Shown: one piece after another, positions 52,016 to 60,486 of the stretch
Layout: every line of letters starts with the position of its first letter
Position numbering within the stretch: position 1 is the stretch's first letter
Assembly: GCF_014641555.1 (NCBI RefSeq)
Contig: NZ_BMHY01000001.1
Span: forward strand, 713,706 to 777,705
Reading direction: 5' to 3'
DNA: 64,000 bases
Source of the DNA: Paenibacillus radicis (ex Gao et al. 2016)
Lineage (GTDB): Bacteria; Bacillota; Bacilli; Paenibacillales; Paenibacillaceae
Translations under genes and position numbers: made by a program
Notes under the pieces: generated by a model
What the model was told of the DNA's origin: nothing
What the model saw: only the letters and a program-made list of their open reading frames with translations
Databases searched by the model: none

Positions 52016-52945
52016 ATGAATCAACCAACATCCAAAGGCCGTGACGGCGACAAAAAGAAATTTAAATCAGGCTTCGTAGCCATTATCGGCAGACCAAACG
52101 TCGGCAAATCGACGTTAATGAACCATCTGATCGGGCAAAAGATCGCGATTATGTCCGATAAGCCGCAAACGACGCGCAATAAAATTCACGGTGTGTATAC
52201 GACGAATGATTCGCAAATCGTCTTCCTGGATACACCGGGCATTCATAAGCCGACCTCCAAGCTGGGCGACTATATGATGAAAACAGCGGAAAGCGCCTTG
52301 AAAGAAGTCGAGGCGGCGTTGTTCCTTGTCGACGTAGCGGAAGGAATTGGCGGCGGCGACCGCTTTATTATTGAGCAGTTGAAAAAAGCCAATACGCCTG
52401 TTTTTCTCGTCATGAACAAGATCGACAAAGTGGAACCAGAGCAGCTTCTGCCGATCATTACGCAATATAAAGATCTGTATCCTTTCGCTGAGATTATTCC
52501 AATCTCTGCACTGAAGGGCAACAATGTCGACACGCTGCTGGAGCAGCTGACGAAATATTTGCCGGAAGGGCCGCAATATTATCCAGCCGATCAAGTGACT
52601 GACCATCCGGAGCAATTCGTCGTGGCAGAACTCGTGCGGGAGAAAATATTGCATATGACGCGGGAAGAAGTGCCGCATTCCATCGCAGTCGGCATCGAGG
52701 ACATGCGGGTACAGGAGAACGGCGTCGTCTACATTGGCGCGGTTATATTTGTAGAGCGGGACTCGCAAAAAGGGATTATTATCGGCAAAAAGGGCGCATT
52801 GCTGAAGGAAGTCGGCAAGCAGGCCCGCAAAGATATCGAAGCGCTTCTCGGTTCGCGTACATTCTTGGAGCTGTGGGTCAAAGTTAAGAAAGACTGGCGG
52901 AACCAAGAGCGGGTATTGAAGGATTTCGGTTTCCGAAACGATTGA
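52016..52945 (+). CDS. era: GTPase Era
   Basis: Essential GTPase that helps assemble 30S by binding the 16S 3' end. The 309 residues contain G1 GRPNVGKS (25-32), switch [14 protein letters not shown]3 DTPGIHKP and G4 NKID. The C-terminal KH domain has [36 protein letters not shown]. The N-terminus is about ten residues longer and more basic than usual. The ribosome site (AAAGGGG) is 12 bases away. Followed by yqzL and recO as in Bacillus. Confidence 0.96.
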   Translation: MNQPTSKGRDGDKKKFKSGFVAIIGRPNVGKSTLMNHLIGQKIAIMSDKPQTTRNKIHGVYTTNDSQIVFLDTPGIHKPTSKLGDYMMKTAESALKEVEAALFLVDVAEGIGGGDRFIIEQLKKANTPVFLVMNKIDKVEPEQLLPIITQYKDLYPFAEIIPISALKGNNVDTLLEQLTKYLPEGPQYYPADQVTDHPEQFVVAELVREKILHMTREEVPHSIAVGIEDMRVQENGVVYIGAVIFVERDSQKGIIIGKKGALLKEVGKQARKDIEALLGSRTFLELWVKVKKDWRNQERVLKDFGFRND

Positions 52946-53042
52946 TCTTTTGACGTAATTTGTAAAGCATAGCATTCGGCCATTTATCGCATCCTATTAT
53001 CGTCTGGAGCTTCATTTCCGAGGCGGAAAGGGATGAATACGA

Positions 53043-53204
53043 ATGCGAAATTTTTCGTGGAAGTATTTTACGTTGACCGGTGATGTGGAGTCTTATATGC
53101 TCTACAAGGAAATGGATCAGTTTGGCGAAAATGGTCATCCGAATGATGTATTGGACGACGCTGACGAGCTGGCCGTAGAGCTGGAACAGCAGTCTGCGCC
53201 ATAA
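53043..53204 (+). CDS. yqzL: YqzL-family small protein
   Basis: Tiny 53-residue protein between era and recO, the conserved place of yqzL in Bacillales. It starts MRNFSWKYFTLTGDVESYMLYKE, which is the family pattern. It then becomes acidic (DDADELAVELEQQ) and ends in QQSAP. AAGGGATGA lies about 10 bases upstream of the ATG. Function unknown. It probably forms one transcript with era and recO. Confidence 0.85.
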   Translation: MRNFSWKYFTLTGDVESYMLYKEMDQFGENGHPNDVLDDADELAVELEQQSAP

Positions 53205-53252
53205 GGGTGATGCAGCAGCCAGCTGTAGCGGTTCAAGCATGGGGGAGAGCAA

Positions 53253-53999
53253 ATGCTGTATCGCGTGGAAGGCATCGTAATCCGCAGTATGGATTACGGA
53301 GAAGGCAATAAAATTGTAACGCTGCTAACGAAAACAAACGGCAAAGCTGGCGTCCTCATACGCGGCGCGAAAAAAGTGAAGAGCAGGCATGCTTCACTCG
53401 CGCAGCCGTTTACATATGGGGAATTTGTTTTTTTTCGTAAGAGCGGTTTAGGCACGTTGAATCATGGCGAGATCATCGAATCCCATCATCGATTGCGTGA
53501 ACAGTTGGATTTGGCGGCATACGCTTCGTATGCCGCTGAATTGACCGATAAGGCGCTGCAGGAGGATGAATCCAGTTCATTTCTGTTCGAGCAGTTTCAT
53601 GCCAGCTTAATCGGTCTGGAGGAAGGCAAAGACGCGCAGATTATTTCCCATTTATACGAAATGCGGATATTGGAAGCAGCCGGGTATGCGCCCGAGCTGG
53701 ATTTCTGCGTCAATTGCGGCAATGAGCAGGGACCTATGCGTCTAAGCCCGTATGCGGGCGGGGCGCTATGTCCACGCTGTACGGGACAGGATCCTCATGC
53801 GATAAAAGTTGGGGAAGGTGCTTTTAAGCTGCTGAGGCTGTTTCGGCGGATGGATTTGCGCCGGTTAGGCGCCATTCAGGTGAAGCCAGAGACGAAGCAG
53901 GAGTTGAAAAAGGCGATGCGTGCCTTAATGGATGCCCACTTGGGCATTCCGCTTAAGTCGAGGTCATTTCTGGATCAGCTTGATAAATATACAATATGA
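53253..53999 (+). CDS. recO: DNA repair protein RecO
   Basis: Recombination mediator that anneals DNA and helps RecF and RecR load RecA. The 248 residues have an N-terminal OB fold (YRVEGIVIRSMDYGEGNKIVTLLTKTNGKAGVLIRGAKKVKSRHASLAQPFTY). A helical middle follows, then a four-Cys zinc finger (CVNCGN, and CPRC about 30 residues later). GGGGGAGAG precedes the ATG. Last gene of the era-yqzL-recO unit, followed by a perfect terminator. Confidence 0.96.
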   Translation: MLYRVEGIVIRSMDYGEGNKIVTLLTKTNGKAGVLIRGAKKVKSRHASLAQPFTYGEFVFFRKSGLGTLNHGEIIESHHRLREQLDLAAYASYAAELTDKALQEDESSSFLFEQFHASLIGLEEGKDAQIISHLYEMRILEAAGYAPELDFCVNCGNEQGPMRLSPYAGGALCPRCTGQDPHAIKVGEGAFKLLRLFRRMDLRRLGAIQVKPETKQELKKAMRALMDAHLGIPLKSRSFLDQLDKYTI

Positions 54000-54002
54000 A
54001 AA

Positions 54003-54043
54003 AAACGAACGTGCTCAGTCTGCAGACTGAGCACGTTTTATTT
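54003..54043 (+). terminator. era-recO terminator
   Basis: AACGTGCTCAGTCTG (54008-54022) and its exact complement (54023-54037) make a 30-base perfect palindrome followed by TTTATTT. Confidence 0.9.
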
Positions 54044-54048
54044 GGAAT

Positions 54049-54064
54049 CGGTTATGATTAACCG
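54049..54064. promoter_or_regulatory. Palindrome upstream of the efflux pump gene
   Basis: CGGTTA-TGAT-TAACCG is a perfect inverted repeat 40 bases before the pump start, containing a TATGAT that could be its -10. It is a plausible repressor site; no regulator gene is adjacent. Confidence 0.4.
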
Positions 54065-54103
54065 TGTTGGTTTTGAGGAGAGATTACAGGAGGGAACAAT
54101 TGC

Positions 54104-55672
54104 ATGAACGCACAAGCGCAGCAAAGCCGGTTAGGCTTTGTCGTAGCCGGGCTTTTGCTCGGTATTTTGGTCGCTTCGATCGACAATACGATCGTTTCGA
54201 CCGCTATGGCTACCATCGTCAGCGATCTGGGAGGCATGGACAAATTCGTATGGGTAACGTCGGCTTACCTCGTAACGGAAATGGCAGGCATGCCGATTTT
54301 CGGCAAGCTGTCGGACATGTACGGAAGGAAGAAGTTTTTTGTATTTGGTATTGCCGTATTTTTGCTTGGCTCTATGCTGTGCGGAACAGCGGAGACAATT
54401 ACTCAGCTCAGTATTTACCGTGCTATTCAGGGTATAGGCGGCGGGGCTATGATGCCAATCGCCTTCACGATCGTCTTTGATATTTTCCCTGCGGAAAAAA
54501 GAGGCAAGATGGGCGGATTGTTCGGAGCGGTATTCGGCACGTCCAGCTTGTTTGGGCCGCTTGCCGGCGCTTATTTTACCGATCATCTGGATTGGCGCTG
54601 GATTTTCTATATCAACATTCCTGTCGGAATCGTTGCGCTGCTGTTTATTATTCTGTTCTACAAGGAATCGCATGAGCATTCCAAGCAGCGGATTGACTGG
54701 TGGGGAGCCACTACCTTGGTTGGAGCGATTATTTGCCTCATGTTCGCTCTGGAGCTCGGCGGCAACGAATATGCTTGGAACTCTACGCAAATTATCGGCT
54801 TATTCGCCGGATTTGCCGTGCTGTTCATTACTTTCCTCTTCATTGAGTCGAAGGTAGCGGAGCCGATCATTTCCTTCGCGATGTTCCGGAAGCGGTTGTT
54901 CGCGGCCAGTACAAGTGCAGGTCTGTTCTACGGTGCAGCCTTCATTACCGCAGCGCTGTACATTCCGATCTTTGTACAAGGCGTATTTGGCGGTACGGCA
55001 ACTAGCTCTGGACTGATGCTGCTGCCCATGACGCTCGGTTCGGTATTTGCAGCCCAAGCGGGCGGTATTCTGGCGAATAAAATGCCATACCGGAACGTTA
55101 TGATTTTGTCGGCTGTCATCTTTATTACTGGCGTAGCGCTTTTGTCGACGATTACACCGGATACAACGAAATTTATTTTGTCGATCTATATGTTGATTAC
55201 AGGCTTCGGCATCGGATTCTCATTCTCTGTTCTCGGCATGTCGTCTATCCATAGCTTCGACATGCGCCAGCGCGGCTCGGCCAATTCGACGATGGCATTC
55301 ATCCGGTCGCTGGGTATGACGGTAGGGATTACGATCTTCGGCATTATTCAGCGCAACAGCTTCTCTAGCGGCATGGCTGAATCCTTCAGCGGAGCAGGTG
55401 CGACTGGGGCGCCAACCTCGGATAACGCCCGTCAACTGCTGGCTCCAGAAAGCAGGGCGGAAATACCGAAAGAAGTGATGGATAAAATTATCGATGTGCT
55501 CTCGAATTCGATATCGACGACATTCTTATGGTCGATCGTTCCGGCAGCATTGGCGCTCGTATGTGTATCCTTAATGGGCAAAGCTTCGATGAAGGATTTG
55601 ATGCAGCACACAGGGAAGCCGAAGAAAGATGCAAGCGGAGAGCCGCCTGCAGCGGAAGTGCACAGCCATTAA
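54104..55672 (+). CDS. DHA2-family MFS multidrug efflux transporter
   Basis: Proton-driven exporter of 522 residues with about 14 helices, of the EmrB/QacA type. Motif A is GKLSDMYGRKKFF, a membrane-embedded Asp occurs in ASIDNTIVSTAM (helix 1), and GPLAGAYFTDHLDWRWIFYINIPVG is the DHA2 motif C region. A hydrophilic loop (about 425-460) and a charged C-terminal tail with His follow. AGGAGGG lies before the ATG. It stands alone between recO and the glyQS leader, where Bacillus has no pump, so it is probably a lineage-specific insertion. Substrate unknown. Confidence 0.92.
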   Translation: MNAQAQQSRLGFVVAGLLLGILVASIDNTIVSTAMATIVSDLGGMDKFVWVTSAYLVTEMAGMPIFGKLSDMYGRKKFFVFGIAVFLLGSMLCGTAETITQLSIYRAIQGIGGGAMMPIAFTIVFDIFPAEKRGKMGGLFGAVFGTSSLFGPLAGAYFTDHLDWRWIFYINIPVGIVALLFIILFYKESHEHSKQRIDWWGATTLVGAIICLMFALELGGNEYAWNSTQIIGLFAGFAVLFITFLFIESKVAEPIISFAMFRKRLFAASTSAGLFYGAAFITAALYIPIFVQGVFGGTATSSGLMLLPMTLGSVFAAQAGGILANKMPYRNVMILSAVIFITGVALLSTITPDTTKFILSIYMLITGFGIGFSFSVLGMSSIHSFDMRQRGSANSTMAFIRSLGMTVGITIFGIIQRNSFSSGMAESFSGAGATGAPTSDNARQLLAPESRAEIPKEVMDKIIDVLSNSISTTFLWSIVPAALALVCVSLMGKASMKDLMQHTGKPKKDASGEPPAAEVHSH

Positions 55673-55702
55673 TTTACAGAATATCGGATTTTTCGTTTTC
55701 GT

Positions 55703-55731
55703 TTGACTTTGTCATTAAAATTATTTAATAT
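55703..55731 (+). promoter_or_regulatory. glyQS promoter
   Basis: TTGACT (55703-55708), 17-base spacer, TAATAT (55726-55731). The transcript would begin near 55738, just before the T-box leader. Confidence 0.75.
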
Positions 55732-55749
55732 ATATGAATATGAATATCG

Positions 55750-55990
55750 GACAATGATGGAGAAAGTAGCCAATCCGGCCGGCGTCTAAAGCGATTCGGG
55801 GACAGTGTGAGCCCGAACAGGTCGATTAGTGAAAAGGCACTCCGGAGTCGTGTTGAACAAAGCGGATTTTCCTGCAGCCCTAGTAAGAGATGCTGCATAA
55901 AAGGAAAATCAAGTAGGGTGGAACCGCGGGAGCTCACAGCTCTCGTCCCTATGTCTGGAAGCAGGCGTAGCGACGGGAGCTTTTTTGCGT
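55750..55990 (+). promoter_or_regulatory. Glycine T-box leader with terminator
   Basis: tRNA-sensing riboswitch. The T-box core AGGGTGGAACCGCG is at 55915-55928; its TGGA can pair with the UCCA end of tRNA-Gly. Stem I base GGAG (55759-55762) pairs with CTCC (55840-55843). The loop between them holds AGTA on the 5' side and GAA plus specifier GGC (55836-55838, a glycine codon) on the 3' side. The terminator is AGCTCTCGTC (55938-55947) with GACGGGAGCT (55972-55981) and six T. Uncharged tRNA-Gly should favour read-through into glyQ. Confidence 0.93.
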
Positions 55991-56035
55991 CTCTTGCAAC
56001 GCCTAGCATTTTACGAAAAAGGAGCGGGGTCGGTT

Positions 56036-56923
56036 ATGAATTTTCAAAATATGATATTGACGCTGCAGCAATTCTGGGCAGAACAGAACTGCATTCTCGT
56101 GCAGCCTTACGATGTGGAGAAAGGCGCCGGAACGATGAATCCAATGACATTTCTTCGTTCGATCGGACCAGAGCCATGGAACGTCGCTTACGTGGAGCCT
56201 TCCCGCAGACCAGCGGACGGGCGCTACGGCGAGAACCCGAACCGGCTGTATCAGCATCACCAGTTCCAAGTTATTCTTAAGCCATCGCCGGATAACATTC
56301 AGGAGCTGTATTTGGAAAGCTTGAAGCGGCTTGGCATCGACGCTAAGCATCATGATATCCGGTTCGTTGAAGACAACTGGGAATCACCAACGCTGGGCGC
56401 TTGGGGACTCGGCTGGGAAGTATGGCTTAACGGCATGGAAATTACACAGTTCACGTACTTCCAGCAAGTTGGCGGTATTGATGCGAATCCGGTAGCTGTT
56501 GAAATTACGTACGGCATGGAGCGTCTTGCTTCGTATATTCAGGAGAAAGAAAATGTGTTTGATCTGGAGTGGGTAGACGGCGTCACTTATGGCGATGTGT
56601 TCCTGCAGCCGGAATACGAGCATTCGAAGTACACGTTCGAAACTTCTGACGCTTCGATGTTGTTCTCGCTGTTTAATATGTACGAGGGAGAAGCGAAGAA
56701 ATCAATAGAACATAAGCTTGTATTCCCGGCATACGACTATGTGCTGAAATGCTCGCACGCTTTCAACTTGCTAGATGCGCGCGGTGCGATTAGTGTGACG
56801 GAGCGTACTGGCTACATTATGCGTGTCCGCAATCTGGCCCGCGCTTGTGCGGCGACATATTTGGAAGAACGGGAAAGACTTGGATTCCCGCTGCTGAAGA
56901 AAGGAGTGGAGCAAAATGGCTAA
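56036..56923 (+). CDS. glyQ: Glycyl-tRNA synthetase alpha subunit
   Basis: Catalytic aminoacylation subunit of the bacterial alpha2beta2 enzyme. The 295 residues match the usual length. The N-terminus [20 protein letters not shown] is typical. Core segments are [75 protein letters not shown] and [14 protein letters not shown]. The ATG at 56036 follows GGAG; the frame extends back into the T-box terminator. Its end overlaps glyS by 8 bases. Confidence 0.97.
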   Translation: MNFQNMILTLQQFWAEQNCILVQPYDVEKGAGTMNPMTFLRSIGPEPWNVAYVEPSRRPADGRYGENPNRLYQHHQFQVILKPSPDNIQELYLESLKRLGIDAKHHDIRFVEDNWESPTLGAWGLGWEVWLNGMEITQFTYFQQVGGIDANPVAVEITYGMERLASYIQEKENVFDLEWVDGVTYGDVFLQPEYEHSKYTFETSDASMLFSLFNMYEGEAKKSIEHKLVFPAYDYVLKCSHAFNLLDARGAISVTERTGYIMRVRNLARACAATYLEERERLGFPLLKKGVEQNG

Positions 56924-58997
56924 GGATTTATTGCTGGAGATCGGACTGGAAGAAGTGCCCGCCCGTTTCGTACGCGGCGCGATAAACCAGTTGCAAGATA
57001 AGATGGTCAAATGGCTGGCAGATTCCCGAATCGGCCATCAAGCGGTTGAAGTGTTCGCTACACCGAGACGTCTTGCTGTAATCGTACACGGCTTGGAAGA
57101 GAAGCAAGCGGATGTTAATGAGCAAGTGAAGGGTCCTTCGCGTAAAATCGCATTGGATGATCAGGGCAACTGGAGCAAAGCTGCATTGGGCTTTGCCAGA
57201 AGTCAAGGCGTGGAGCCGGAGCAATTCTTTTTCCAAGAGCTTGCAGGCGTTGAATATGTCTACGCGAATAAAAGCAGCGTCGGTACGGAGACAGCTTCTG
57301 TCTTGTCCGAAGGTCTGACGAACCTGATTACGTCGATGTCTTTCCCGAAAAACATGCGTTGGGGCAATTACGAGCTGAAATTCGTCCGTCCTATCAAATG
57401 GATGATTGCGCTGTTCGGGCAAGATATCATTCCGCTTGAGCTTGCAGGCGTGAAGAGCGGCAACGTGACACGCGGGCACCGTTTCCTCGGTGGCGAGACC
57501 GTTGTCAATACGCCTTCGGAATATAAAGAGCGTCTTCGCGAGCAGCATGTCATAGCAGATGTAGCGGAGCGCGAAGCGCTGATCGTGTCGCAAATCAAAC
57601 AGCTGGCGGAAGAGCAAAGCTGGGAAATTGCGATTAAAGAAGATTTGCTGGAGGAAGTGCTGTTTCTTGTTGAATACCCGAGCGTATTGTTCGGCAAATT
57701 CGATCCTTCCTTCCTGAACATTCCGCAGGAAGTGCTGATCACTTCCATGCGTGAGCATCAGCGTTATTTCCCGGTGCTTAATGCAGAAGGCCAGTTGCAG
57801 CCGTTCTTCGTCACTGTACGCAACGGTGACCGGACATCGATCGAGCAAGTGGCAAAAGGCAACGAGAAGGTGCTCCGCGCCCGTCTGTCCGATGCGAAGT
57901 TCTTCTATCAAGAGGATCAGAAGCTGGCGATTGCAGATGCGCTTGCCAAGCTGGAAAATATCGTATACCACGAGGAGCTTGGAACAGTTGCGGATAAAGT
58001 GCGGCGCATTCGCGACACGGCTGACCGTATCGCTAGCAAGCTGAGTGTAGATGCCGACACGGCAGCATTCGTCAGCCGCGCCGCCGATATTTGCAAATTC
58101 GATCTCGTGACACAGATGGTCTATGAGTTTCCAGAATTGCAAGGCATCATGGGTGAAGATTATGCGCTTAAAGCTGGTGAAAGCCAAACGGTTGCTCAGG
58201 CGATTAATGAGCACTATCAGCCCCGCTTTGCAGGGGATCAAGCGCCAGGCAGCTTGACCGGAGCGATCGTCAGCTTGGCTGACAAGATCGATACGATCGT
58301 TGGCTGTTTCTCGATCGGCATTATTCCGACGGGTTCCCAGGATCCGTATGCGCTGCGCCGTCAGGCTGCAGGTATCGTTCAAATCATTCTTGCGCAAGGC
58401 TTGAATCTGAAGCTGGAAGAGCTGTTTGAAGCCGCGCTTGCCGTTCATCAAGCCCGCGGTATGAAACGAAGCGAGGAAGAGGTACGTAAAGAATTGGGAG
58501 AGTTTTTTGCACTGCGTGTGAAAAACGTGTTGTCCGAGCAAAATGTACGTTATGACGTTGTAGATGCGGTTATGGCGTCGGGCTATGACGATCTTCGTCT
58601 GACTGTAGAAAGAGCAACGTTAATCCAAGCTTTGGCTGCTGGTCAAGAGCGTGCTGAATTCAAGCTGACGGTTGATGCTTTCAACCGTGTAAGCAACTTG
58701 GCTTCGAAAGCGACGACTCGTTCCGTCAATCCGGCCTTGTTCGCGGAAAATGCGGAAGGCGTTCTCCATGAAGCATGGAAGACGGCTCATCCAGCAGTTG
58801 TACAATCGTTTGCAGACGGCGATGTAGCCGCTGCACTTGCACAATTGTCGGCATTGAAAGAGCCGATTACCGGCTATTTCGATGGCGTTATGGTTATGGC
58901 GAAGGAAGACGATGTCCGGGAAAACCGGCTGGCAACACTGGCTTTAATTGCCGACGATATCGCAGGCATTGCCGATTTTGCCAAGCTGGTCTGGTAG
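56916..58997 (+). CDS. glyS: Glycyl-tRNA synthetase beta subunit
   Basis: tRNA-binding subunit of glycyl-tRNA synthetase, 693 residues as expected. It starts [22 protein letters not shown] and contains [26 protein letters not shown]. The HD-like region has [46 protein letters not shown]. The C-terminal anticodon-binding part includes [13 protein letters not shown] [31 protein letters not shown] within glyQ precedes the ATG, giving an 8-base overlap and coupled translation. It is controlled by the upstream T-box. Confidence 0.97.
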   Translation: MAKDLLLEIGLEEVPARFVRGAINQLQDKMVKWLADSRIGHQAVEVFATPRRLAVIVHGLEEKQADVNEQVKGPSRKIALDDQGNWSKAALGFARSQGVEPEQFFFQELAGVEYVYANKSSVGTETASVLSEGLTNLITSMSFPKNMRWGNYELKFVRPIKWMIALFGQDIIPLELAGVKSGNVTRGHRFLGGETVVNTPSEYKERLREQHVIADVAEREALIVSQIKQLAEEQSWEIAIKEDLLEEVLFLVEYPSVLFGKFDPSFLNIPQEVLITSMREHQRYFPVLNAEGQLQPFFVTVRNGDRTSIEQVAKGNEKVLRARLSDAKFFYQEDQKLAIADALAKLENIVYHEELGTVADKVRRIRDTADRIASKLSVDADTAAFVSRAADICKFDLVTQMVYEFPELQGIMGEDYALKAGESQTVAQAINEHYQPRFAGDQAPGSLTGAIVSLADKIDTIVGCFSIGIIPTGSQDPYALRRQAAGIVQIILAQGLNLKLEELFEAALAVHQARGMKRSEEEVRKELGEFFALRVKNVLSEQNVRYDVVDAVMASGYDDLRLTVERATLIQALAAGQERAEFKLTVDAFNRVSNLASKATTRSVNPALFAENAEGVLHEAWKTAHPAVVQSFADGDVAAALAQLSALKEPITGYFDGVMVMAKEDDVRENRLATLALIADDIAGIADFAKLVW

Positions 58998-59087
58998 CTT
59001 GATGCCTTTGTATGACGGGCGCTCAGGCGCTAATGAACCAATCAACGATGTCAGTCTCTCCGATTCGAAATTGAGGAGGTTGATGGA

Positions 59088-59903
59088 ATGACGGCCAAGA
59101 TGAATGAAGTAATTATTTATGTCATATCCGATGCAGCGGGCGATACGGGCGAACTCGTCGTCCGCGCAGCGGTTGCCCAATTCCATCCTCTGCATGCGGA
59201 GATCCGGCGCGCTCCATTCGTAACGGACATTCCGACGATCGAACGTTTCGTTCGGCTGGCGAAGGAAGCGGATGCGATTGTGCTGTACACGCTTGTCATC
59301 CCGCATTTGCGGGAAGGGCTTCGCAAGCTGGCTGAGCGGTATGGGGTTGTCTCCATCGATTTGCTTGGTCCGTTGATTGAAAACCTGGAGAGGCAAACGG
59401 GAAGACAATCAAGGCATGAGCCGGGATTGAATCATGTGCTCGATGAGGATTATTTCCGGAAAGTCGATGCGGTGGAATTTGCCGTCCGTTATGATGATGC
59501 CAAAGATCCGTCAGGTGTTCTTAAGGCCGATATCGTGCTCGTTGGCGTATCGCGAACGTCGAAAACGCCATTGTCGATGTATTTGGCTCATCAGAAGTAT
59601 AAGGTGGCCAACATCCCGCTGGTGCCGGAAATCAAGCCGCCGCAAGAACTGTTCCTCGTTCCGCACCGGAAAATCATTGGATTGACGATCGGCGTTCCAT
59701 ACTTGAACATCATCCGTAAAGAGCGGTTAAAGGCGTTAGGACTTCCGAACAGTGCCTCTTATGCCGCAGAAGATCGGATTGAAAGAGAGCTCTTGTACGC
59801 CGAATCGATTATGAACCAGCTCGGCTGTGTCGTCATTGATGTCTCCCACCGGGCGGTAGAGGAGACGGCAAGTCTGATAATGGAGCATATTCGGGCATTC
59901 TAA
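59088..59903 (+). CDS. Kinase-pyrophosphorylase regulating pyruvate phosphate dikinase family (YqfL type)
   Basis: DUF299 bifunctional regulator that phosphorylates and dephosphorylates a dikinase target. The 271 residues carry the P-loop GVSRTSKT (153-160), an N-terminal VIYVISDAAGDTGELVVRAAV stretch and LGLTIGVPYLNIIRKERLKALG-like sequence. GAGGAGG precedes the ATG. In Bacillus yqfL follows ccpN, which is missing here: only about 90 bases separate glyS from this gene. Its usual target (PPDK or PEP synthase) is not in the window. Confidence 0.92.
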   Translation: MTAKMNEVIIYVISDAAGDTGELVVRAAVAQFHPLHAEIRRAPFVTDIPTIERFVRLAKEADAIVLYTLVIPHLREGLRKLAERYGVVSIDLLGPLIENLERQTGRQSRHEPGLNHVLDEDYFRKVDAVEFAVRYDDAKDPSGVLKADIVLVGVSRTSKTPLSMYLAHQKYKVANIPLVPEIKPPQELFLVPHRKIIGLTIGVPYLNIIRKERLKALGLPNSASYAAEDRIERELLYAESIMNQLGCVVIDVSHRAVEETASLIMEHIRAF

Positions 59904-59943
59904 TGCTGATATGGCAGGAGTTTTCGATTATTTGCCGTATATA

Positions 59944-59949
59944 TATAAT
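59944..59949 (+). promoter_or_regulatory. Possible -10 element for yqxD-dnaG-sigA
   Basis: TATAAT at 59944-59949, 31 bases before the yqxD start; no good -35 at the right distance was found (TTTTCG is the nearest), so this is a weak call. Confidence 0.3.
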
Positions 59950-59979
59950 TCGAACGAAAAAGAATGAGCGGTGATCCGA

Positions 59980-60450
59980 ATGCAAGTCAGTAAACCGACT
60001 ATTGTTGTCGACGGCGACGCTTGTCCTGTCAAAACGGAAATCGCGCAAGTCGCTCGGGCGTATGAAACTCCAGTGCTCATGGTCTCGTCTTATGATCATC
60101 GGCTTGAAGCTCAGCCAGGCGTAAGGGTCATACAGGTAGACAGCAGCGATCAATCTGTCGATCTGTATATCGTCAATCACATCGTGAAGGGTGATATTGT
60201 CATTACCCAGGACTTTGGGCTTGCTTGTATCGCGATTGGCAAAGGGGCTGTCGTATTGTCGAACCGCGGCGAGACTTACTCGGACGCCAACATCGATTAT
60301 TTGATGGAACGCCGGCATGAGTCGGCAAAGAAACGGCGAGGCGGAGGCAAAACGAAGGGTCCTAAGGCTATGACTCAGGATGATCGGGACCGGTTTCAAC
60401 AAAAGTTGACAAAAGTTTTACGCAACTTGCAGGAGAAAGAGGACATTTAG
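59980..60450 (+). CDS. yqxD: YaiI/YqxD family (DUF188) protein
   Basis: PIN-like fold protein of unknown function, 156 residues. Family motifs are TIVVDGDACPVKTEI near the start, VDSSDQSVDLYIVNHIVKGDIVITQDFGLACIAIGKGAVVLSNRGETY in the middle, and a basic tail (KKRRGGGKTKGPKAMTQDDRDRFQ). Acidic residues in DGDACP, SSDQSVD and TQD could form a metal site, which suggests a nuclease but is unproven. ATG at 59980 is preferred over GTG at 59971 since GGTGAT lies just before it. It precedes dnaG as in Bacillus. Confidence 0.9.
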   Translation: MQVSKPTIVVDGDACPVKTEIAQVARAYETPVLMVSSYDHRLEAQPGVRVIQVDSSDQSVDLYIVNHIVKGDIVITQDFGLACIAIGKGAVVLSNRGETYSDANIDYLMERRHESAKKRRGGGKTKGPKAMTQDDRDRFQQKLTKVLRNLQEKEDI

Positions 60451-60486
60451 CGAATATTACTTACGTATTACTAGAGGTGATGAACG

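Noticed and set aside
56928..58541. 537-residue open frame opposite glyS
   Set aside because: Antisense shadow of glyS; no motif, no promoter.
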